NCBI GenBank assembly: GCA_036677445.1
Contig: JAVBWI010000026.1
Span: forward strand, 62,001-126,000
DNA: 64,000 bases
Origin: JAVBWI01 sp036677445
Lineage (GTDB): Bacteria > Bacillota > Clostridia > Christensenellales > CAG-138
Direction of reading: 5' to 3'
Shown: positions 58,911 to 64,000 of the stretch, one piece after another
How the letters are laid out: every line of letters begins with the position of its first letter
Position numbering within the stretch: the first letter of the stretch is position 1
The notes under the pieces: generated by a model
Databases searched by the model: none
Told to the model about the DNA's origin: nothing
Seen by the model: the letters and a program-made list of their open reading frames with translations, nothing else
Program-made: the position numbers and the translations under genes

Positions 58911-59645
58911 TTGCCCAGAATTTATTTAAGTCCCTCCACACAAGAGACAAACGAGTATGTTACAGGCGGCAGTGAGGAATACCATATGAACCAACTCGCC
59001 GATGCGATGGAACCCTACCTGCGCGCAAGCGGTATCAGTTTTACGCGCAACACGCCGGAGATGACGGCATCTTCTTCCATACGAGCATCCAATGCTGGCA
59101 ACTACGATTTGCATCTTGCGCTGCACTCCAACGCGGCGCCGGAAGGGCGTTACGGACAGGTACGCGGTTCGGACATATACTATGCGCCGAACAGCTCAAG
59201 GGGCCAATGGGCGGCCAATGTCATTGCGGATAATATCAAGGACATCTATCCACTACCGGACCTTGTGCGCGCGCTCCCTACCACCAGCATTGGCGAGGTG
59301 ACGCAGACGAGGGCGCCCGCGGCGTTCATTGAGCTTGCATACCACGACAATGAGGAGGATGCGGAATGGATTGTGGATAACATGGATTCCATCGCGCGTA
59401 CCATCACACTGGCGCTCACGGAATATTTCAATATTCCCTTCGTGTGGCCTGTTCCGCCGCGGACGGGTACCGTTACGCTTTCAAGCGGTACGCTCAACAT
59501 TCGCAGCGGCCCCAGCATGGACGCCAGCGTGATTGCAAGCGCGCGCAATGGCGAGCCTGTGACGATACTTGGCGAGATCGGCGACTGGTATTCCGTGCAG
59601 TATGGCGATACATTGGGATTTGCCAACAAAGCATATGTTCGCTAA
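58911..59645 (+). CDS. N-acetylmuramoyl-L-alanine amidase with SH3-type domain
   Basis: This 244-residue protein combines an Amidase_3-type catalytic domain (IYLSPSTQETNEYV, LHLALHSNAAPEG with catalytic His, FIELAYHDNEEDA with Glu) and, from about residue 180, an SH3b wall-binding domain (GTLNIRSGPSMDASVIASARN). It cleaves the amide bond between N-acetylmuramate and L-alanine. No signal peptide is present, which is common for enzymes released by lysis or acting inside the mother cell. The TTG at 58911 is preferred because GGAGGTGAG sits 5-6 nt ahead; the GTG at 58902 lies inside that site. Confidence 0.87.
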   Translation: MPRIYLSPSTQETNEYVTGGSEEYHMNQLADAMEPYLRASGISFTRNTPEMTASSSIRASNAGNYDLHLALHSNAAPEGRYGQVRGSDIYYAPNSSRGQWAANVIADNIKDIYPLPDLVRALPTTSIGEVTQTRAPAAFIELAYHDNEEDAEWIVDNMDSIARTITLALTEYFNIPFVWPVPPRTGTVTLSSGTLNIRSGPSMDASVIASARNGEPVTILGEIGDWYSVQYGDTLGFANKAYVR

Positions 59646-59694
59646 GCGCTTCCGACTGCTCTGCGCCCCGTAACCGCGAGAAGTATACGGACAT

Positions 59695-59727
59695 AAAAAA
59701 GAAGGCTCCGACGGAGCCTTCTTTTTT
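59695..59727. terminator. Bidirectional terminator between amidase and peptidoglycan-binding gene
   Basis: GAAGGCTCC (59701-59709) and GGAGCCTTC (59713-59721) form a perfect 9-bp stem with AAAAAA before and TTTTTT after, so it serves both converging genes. Confidence 0.93.
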
Positions 59728-59732
59728 ATATG

Positions 59733-61376
59733 CTAGAAGGAACTGTCCCACACCCGCATCAGTCTATCCCATGTGGCGGGGCCGACGATGCCGTCCATCG
59801 TCAAATCGAACAGCTGCTGGAAGGAAAGTACCGCCGCGCGCGTCTGCGGGCCGAACACGCCGTCCGCTTCCACGGGGGAGAGCGTTCCGTATACGGAGGA
59901 TAAGTCGTGAAGATATTGCTGCAGCGTGCGCACCGCTTCCCCGCGGGAGCCCTGCCGCAGCAGATAACCGGGGTATGGAACGACCGCGCCGGGCAGCGGC
60001 AGGCCTTCGCTTTCCAGTTCGCTCAGTTCCGTCACACTCGTATAGACGCGTGAAAGAGCGTACCATGTCGCGGGGCCGACGATCCCATCCACATTCAGGT
60101 TGAATATGTCCTGAAACGTACGGACGGCGGCCTCCGTCTCGGGGCCGAAATAGCCGGTGGAGCTTGAGATGGAGGGAATTGCGGGGTAATCCTGCCGTAC
60201 ACGCAAAAGCTGCCGCTGCACGGTACGCACATATTCGTTCCTGCTGCCGCGGCGCAGCAAAAAGCCCGGATAGGAGCTGTATATGCCGCGGATATCGTTG
60301 GTTTCCACCAGTTCCACATCATCGCCGTAATAATACTGCAGCATCTCGAGCGGCGTATAGCCCCGGTTCGCAAGCGTGACCGTGCCCCACTGGGAAAGCC
60401 CGTCGCAGGTCGTGGTGCTGCCGTTGCAGTAGGCCGCAAACAACGGCTGCAGCCGCCTTTCACGCCGCGGGTAGATATTGAATATTTCATCCACCAGCTG
60501 GCTGATATTGCCGTAAATGTTGCGTCCCGGTATAAATGCCTGGTCATAGGCCGTGGTGCTCGTAATGTTGTAACGGTACCCCCGGCTCGGGTACCATTCC
60601 GTGAACACGCGGTTGAGCGCAAAGCCGATCTGCGCGTGGATATTTGCGCGCAGCGCGCTTTCCGGCCAGGTGGGGAAAATTTCGCTGCTGGCCACGTTCT
60701 TGATATAGTCGGTGAAGGAAACGGTTACATTGCCGGCGTTGGTCCCCGGCGCGCCAAGGTGCACCGTAATGGCCTCGGGAATATAGACCGTGCGCTGTGG
60801 GCTTGGCGCCGCAAATACAGGCGCCGCCATATGGTAAGGGAAAAAGACAGGCGCTGCGGGCGGCGCGTACGCCGGAGGCGGAGCGAATGCCTGCTGCGCT
60901 TCCGGGCTCAGATCGGGAGGGCCGATGGGATTGCGCGGGCCAGGCTGCAGCACTGCAGGCTCGGGTATCTCGATGATGGTCTCCCCATTCTCGGGCTGCA
61001 TGAAGGCAAAGACATGGAACGGCGCGAACGCGGGCGTGCCCGCCTGGCTCGTATCTGCAGCCGCCGCAGGCATCCGTACCGGCAATATGGAGTCGATATC
61101 GGGGAACACCTGCACACCGACAACGCGCACCGGCGAATAGCCCGGGGCGCGGACTTCGACGGTGTAGCGAAAAAAGGGAGGCTCACCGCTGTCCGGCTGA
61201 AGGCTTGCCTCGAGCGGCGGCGCAGGGACGGTCAATCGTTCTGTACGTCCGCTTATATCGGTGGTAAGAGAGGCGACTTCGCCTGTTTCCTGTGAAGTGA
61301 CCGTAACCTGTGCATTGGCGATGGGCAGCGGCTGATCCGCTCTTGTAACTTCTACGATCAGGGTTCCCTGTGCCAT
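59733..61376 (-). CDS. Peptidoglycan-binding protein with SpoIID-like domain
   Basis: This 547-residue protein begins with a carboxypeptidase-regulatory-like beta domain (LIVEVTRADQPLPIANAQVT, residues 1-100), a Pro/Ala-rich linker (about 120-210), a SpoIID-like domain (VTVSFTDYIKNVASSEIFP, residues 220-390), and two peptidoglycan-binding units (LLRRGSRNEYVRTVQRQL, LLRQGSRGEAVRTLQQYL) ending in DGIVGPATW. SpoIID-type domains occur in enzymes that remodel spore septum peptidoglycan. No signal peptide is visible, so it may act from the mother cell. GAGGATGGTG precedes the ATG. Its substrate is inferred from domains only. Confidence 0.83.
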   Translation of the reverse strand: MAQGTLIVEVTRADQPLPIANAQVTVTSQETGEVASLTTDISGRTERLTVPAPPLEASLQPDSGEPPFFRYTVEVRAPGYSPVRVVGVQVFPDIDSILPVRMPAAAADTSQAGTPAFAPFHVFAFMQPENGETIIEIPEPAVLQPGPRNPIGPPDLSPEAQQAFAPPPAYAPPAAPVFFPYHMAAPVFAAPSPQRTVYIPEAITVHLGAPGTNAGNVTVSFTDYIKNVASSEIFPTWPESALRANIHAQIGFALNRVFTEWYPSRGYRYNITSTTAYDQAFIPGRNIYGNISQLVDEIFNIYPRRERRLQPLFAAYCNGSTTTCDGLSQWGTVTLANRGYTPLEMLQYYYGDDVELVETNDIRGIYSSYPGFLLRRGSRNEYVRTVQRQLLRVRQDYPAIPSISSSTGYFGPETEAAVRTFQDIFNLNVDGIVGPATWYALSRVYTSVTELSELESEGLPLPGAVVPYPGYLLRQGSRGEAVRTLQQYLHDLSSVYGTLSPVEADGVFGPQTRAAVLSFQQLFDLTMDGIVGPATWDRLMRVWDSSF

Positions 61377-61473
61377 GGCTCACCATCCTCTTCTATACAG
61401 CCTGATGCCATATACTATGCCGGGGATGGGGGAAAATGCCCGCAACCATGTTTGGCTGCGGGCATACCGTCAA

Positions 61474-62670
61474 TTATACTTTCTTGAGCAAAGCGGCCGC
61501 AATCAGGGGCGGTACGCAGAATGCGAGCAGAACGGGGAACAGGGGCGCGTAGGAACCGAACGCCATTTGCATGCTTCCCGCCACGGTGGGGCCGAGCAGC
61601 GACGCGGGCAGTATGTTCATATTGATCAGGCTGAAATTGATTGCGTAATGGCGCTCGCCGTACATGCGGTTGGCGGCGGAGGCGGTAATGGCGGGTATAC
61701 CGCCGTAGCCAAAGCCTATCAGCGCAAACCCCGCAACGAGCAGCACAACGCTGTGCAGCTGCGCGGCGCCATACAGCAGCGGAATGGAACTGAAAAACAG
61801 TATGCTGTGCAGCAGCATGGTTTTGCGCCGGCCGAGGCGGTCAAAAACACTGCCGAACAACGGGCGGCTCAAACCGTTGCATACGGAGATCAAACCCGAC
61901 GCGATGGGAGCGAACGCGGCTGCGCCCACCTCAAGCGCTATGGGTACCGCATGGCCTATGACGCTCAGCCCGATTGCGCAAAACAGCAGCCCCCAGAAAA
62001 ACAGCAGCCAAAAGGAAGGCCTGCGGACCATTTCGCGCGGCGCAAAGGATGCGTCCTGTACGCTGCCGGCGTTTTCCTGCCGGGAGCGGCAGGGCAGGGC
62101 GGCGGTTTGTTCCGCGGTGGGCAGCCGCAAAAGCTGCGCACCGGTCAACAGCACCAGCGAGAACACGACGGCAAACAACAGGAAGGTATTTCGCCAACCA
62201 AACGCCGTAATCAATATGCCGGCGCCGGTACCCAGCAAAAGCGCGCCGATGCCGAAGCCCAGCAGGAGCGTACCCGAACAAAAGCCGGGCTTTTCCGGAA
62301 ACCATTTGATCACCGTACCCATAATGGCGTTATACCCTAAGCCTACGCCCAGCCCGCACAGCACGCCGTAAGACAAATAGATACCCCACAGGCTTTGCAC
62401 GCGGGAGGCGGCAAAAAAGCCCGCAAGCAGGCACAGCGCGGCTGCACGCAGCACAAAACGATAGGAGCGCACACGCAGCAGCAGGCCGCTTAGAAACCCG
62501 CCGATGCAGAAAAAGCTCATGGAAAACGTAAATACAAGCGACGTCTGCGCGCGCTGCCATAGAAACTCCGCTTCCAGCGGCGTTACGAATATCGACCATC
62601 CGTAGATCAACCCTAAAAACAGGAGCATTACAACGCCGTATAACAGCTGAAGCTTTCTTTGTCGCAGCAT
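61474..62670 (-). CDS. MFS transporter, oxalate/formate antiporter (OFA)-like
   Basis: This 398-residue protein has about twelve hydrophobic segments. OFA-type marks are LGLIYGWSIFVTPLEAEF and GLGVGLGYNAIMGTVIKWFPE; MLLHSILFFSSIPLLYG and SAANRMYGERHYAINFS follow in the second half. It should move a small organic anion or similar solute across the membrane. The ATG at 62670 has GAGGAC 4-9 nt ahead; an earlier TTG at 62688 would run through it. A 36-bp segment covering this ribosome binding site is repeated 70 bp upstream. Confidence 0.82.
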   Translation of the reverse strand: MLRQRKLQLLYGVVMLLFLGLIYGWSIFVTPLEAEFLWQRAQTSLVFTFSMSFFCIGGFLSGLLLRVRSYRFVLRAAALCLLAGFFAASRVQSLWGIYLSYGVLCGLGVGLGYNAIMGTVIKWFPEKPGFCSGTLLLGFGIGALLLGTGAGILITAFGWRNTFLLFAVVFSLVLLTGAQLLRLPTAEQTAALPCRSRQENAGSVQDASFAPREMVRRPSFWLLFFWGLLFCAIGLSVIGHAVPIALEVGAAAFAPIASGLISVCNGLSRPLFGSVFDRLGRRKTMLLHSILFFSSIPLLYGAAQLHSVVLLVAGFALIGFGYGGIPAITASAANRMYGERHYAINFSLINMNILPASLLGPTVAGSMQMAFGSYAPLFPVLLAFCVPPLIAAALLKKV

Positions 62671-62674
62671 ATGA

Positions 62675-62780
62675 GTCCTCGCTTTCAATTATACGAAACA
62701 GGATTGTTCCTCCAACGTTCCACCAAGAGCATTCACAACAACGCGTCCTCGTTTTCAATTGTACGAAACAGAATTGTTCC
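62675..62780. repeat. Pair of 36-bp direct repeats upstream of the MFS gene
   Basis: GTCCTCGCTTTCAATTATAC ... GATTGTTCC (62675-62710) and GTCCTCGTTTTCAATTGTAC ... AATTGTTCC (62745-62780) are near identical and exactly 70 bp apart. On the minus strand each carries GAACAAT, GTTTCGTA and the GAGGAC ribosome binding site. The first contains TATAAT; a possible TTGGAG-16-TATAAT promoter would give a very short leader. The rest of the 62671-62971 gap has TATACT at 62895-62900 as a possible promoter element for the glycosidase. Confidence 0.75.
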
Positions 62781-62971
62781 ACTGTTTTTATTAACGGCTT
62801 CATTCTACCAAGGGCAGCGCCTGAACGTCAAATAATATATTCGGCGGCGTTTGGGGCGGTATTTCGCGTACTGGTGTAAAGGGGGCATATATGATATACT
62901 TTTTCCATCCATCGTAAAAACTGCCATGCAATGTAACAGAGCACATCATCTTAATAGCGGGAGGGATGGCT

Positions 62972-64000
62972 ATGAGCAGCTTCCGTCTGCCGGAGGGCAT
63001 GCGTCTTGGCGTAGCTGCGGCCGCCACGCAGATCGAGGGCGGCGACACGAATAACAGTTGGTATGCATGGTATCAACAGGGGCATATCAAGGATGGCTCG
63101 GATCCTTCACGCGCCGCGCAGCATGCCGTGCTGTGGCGGGAGGATGCGGCGGTCATGCGTGAGCTGGGGCTTCAAATCTATCGCATGGGCGTGGAATGGA
63201 GCCGTATTGAGCCGGAAGAAGGGCGCTTTGATGAACTGGCGCTCATGCGCTACCGCGAAGAAATTCTGCTGCTTCGAGAATACGGTATCGACGTGCTGCT
63301 TACGCTCCATCACTTCACCAACCCGTTGTGGTTCGAAAAAAAAGGCGCTTTCCTGCATAAGGATGCACATGCGATTTTCCTGCGCTTTGTGGAGCGCGTG
63401 GTGCGCGCGCTCGGCGATATCGTAAGCGACTATGTCACCGTTAACGAGCCCAACGTATACGCGACATTCGGCTACTTCTTCGGCGAATGGCCGCCGGGGC
63501 GCCGCTCCTTTTTCGAGGCGATGCGCGTCATGCGTACGCTCTCGGGCTGCCATGCGTGCGCCTATACGCTCATCCACCGCCTGCGGCGGGAGATGGGCTT
63601 TGAGGATACGAAGGTGGGTTTTGCCCACCATATGCGGGTGTTCGCCCCCAAAGACAAAAAGAACATATGGCACCGCACCGGCGCGCGGCTTACCGAGCGG
63701 TTTTTCCAAACCGTATTGGAGCGGGCCATGTACGAGGGCAAGGGCGCTTTCCCGCTTGGAAAACCGGCGGGCGTACGGCCGGGGCTGTACTGCGATTTTC
63801 ATGGCGTCAACTATTATACGCGTTCTACCGTGACCGGCATCGGCGACGGCGTGCGCAGCGGCGCGCCGGTCAACGACCTGGGGTGGGAAATCTATCCCGA
63901 AGGCATCGTTGAATGCGCAAAGCATCTTTATCAGCGCTGGGAGCTGCCCATCTATATTACCGAAAACGGTACCTGCGACAATCAGGATGCCTTCCGGTGC
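62972..64000 (+). CDS. Family 1 glycoside hydrolase (beta-glucosidase type), 5' part
   Basis: 343 codons are visible; the frame is open to the last base, so the C-terminal part (about 100 residues by family length) is beyond the window. The family marks are FRLPEGMRLGVAAAATQIEG, YRMGVEWSRIEPEEGRF, the acid/base Glu159 in TVNEPNVYATFG, DFHGVNYYTRS and the nucleophile Glu331 in IYITENGTCDN. It hydrolyses beta-linked glucosides or, in some members, 6-phospho-glucosides; the visible part does not decide. GGGAGGG precedes the ATG at 62972 by 5 nt. The ATG at 62966 would lie too close to that site. Confidence 0.93.
   Translation, partial: MSSFRLPEGMRLGVAAAATQIEGGDTNNSWYAWYQQGHIKDGSDPSRAAQHAVLWREDAAVMRELGLQIYRMGVEWSRIEPEEGRFDELALMRYREEILLLREYGIDVLLTLHHFTNPLWFEKKGAFLHKDAHAIFLRFVERVVRALGDIVSDYVTVNEPNVYATFGYFFGEWPPGRRSFFEAMRVMRTLSGCHACAYTLIHRLRREMGFEDTKVGFAHHMRVFAPKDKKNIWHRTGARLTERFFQTVLERAMYEGKGAFPLGKPAGVRPGLYCDFHGVNYYTRSTVTGIGDGVRSGAPVNDLGWEIYPEGIVECAKHLYQRWELPIYITENGTCDNQDAFRC

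Noticed and set aside
59444..60103. Plus-strand frame overlapping the amidase end and the peptidoglycan-binding gene
   Set aside because: It runs through a bidirectional terminator and opposite a well-supported gene, with an Arg/Ala-rich composition typical of a shadow frame in GC-rich DNA.

Overview
The window reads as one contiguous piece of chromosome from an endospore-forming Bacillota (Clostridia-like) bacterium. The grounds are both dipicolinate synthase genes, an S-layer-homology protein, classic AGGAGG ribosome binding sites with several GTG and TTG starts, a BglG/MtlR-type PTS regulator, an AraR-type GntR repressor, and small clostridial families of unknown function (recalled as DUF4489, DUF6385, DUF4867, DUF4363). 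It is moderately GC-rich by eye. I saw no rRNA, tRNA, CRISPR array, phage or transposase gene. The first gene (SLH protein) and the last (GH1 glycosidase) are cut by the window edges.

Layout. (1) 2-1189: C-terminal part of an S-layer protein. (2) 1638-10057: a self-contained PTS locus with mannitol-type EIICB, MtlR activator, EIIA, a PfkB sugar-phosphate kinase, a sorbose-1-phosphate-reductase-like dehydrogenase, and the general proteins EI and HPr. (3) 10291-11699: two tandem paralogous small proteins (DUF4489-like). (4) 12307-29289: an unbroken plus-strand cluster of about 17 kb. It holds a SorC regulator, a complete Liv-type ABC importer, an FGGY kinase, two zinc alcohol dehydrogenases, a C_GCAxxG_C_C protein, a CoA-disulfide-reductase/rhodanese, a TIM-barrel isomerase, a PLP Cys/Met-type lyase, a class II aldolase and a split transketolase. 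(5) 29368-32272: SDR oxidoreductase and asparagine synthase. (6) 32540-38732: sporulation and spore-surface region with dpaB and dpaA, four DUF6385-like proteins (one carrying eight 13-residue repeats) and a TPR glycosyltransferase. (7) 38758-41001: kynureninase divergent from an Lrp regulator. (8) 41144-52453: aldose/pentose catabolism with aldo-keto reductase, AraD, an Fuc/Ara-type isomerase, a class II FBP-type aldolase, a xylulokinase-like kinase, a DUF4867 protein, AraR, AraB and a DUF4432 mutarotase-like protein. (9) 52833-55740: AGCS symporter, second Lrp regulator, LysE exporter. (10) 55799-62670: DtxR-type regulator, XdhC, DUF4363/DUF421 pair, amidase, SpoIID-like/peptidoglycan-binding protein, MFS transporter. 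(11) 62972-64000: GH1 glycosidase.

How the parts work together. The PTS locus can carry phosphate from PEP through its own EI and HPr to EIIA and EIICB. The 17-kb cluster looks like one uptake-and-degradation system, probably switched by SorC at GACAAATGTC palindromes around its promoter. Its combination of an amino-acid-type importer with sugar enzymes, a sulfur-type PLP lyase and sulfur redox proteins matches no pathway I know and is the best candidate here for an undescribed system. The arabinose region feeds pentose 5-phosphates onward.

Five intergenic regions (about 10.8, 32.4, 40.4, 43.2 and 54.4 kb) carry chains of perfect hairpins sharing an AAAAAGTG/CACTTTTT stem and, in several, further conserved blocks in either orientation. 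They look like copies of one dispersed, non-coding repeat family.
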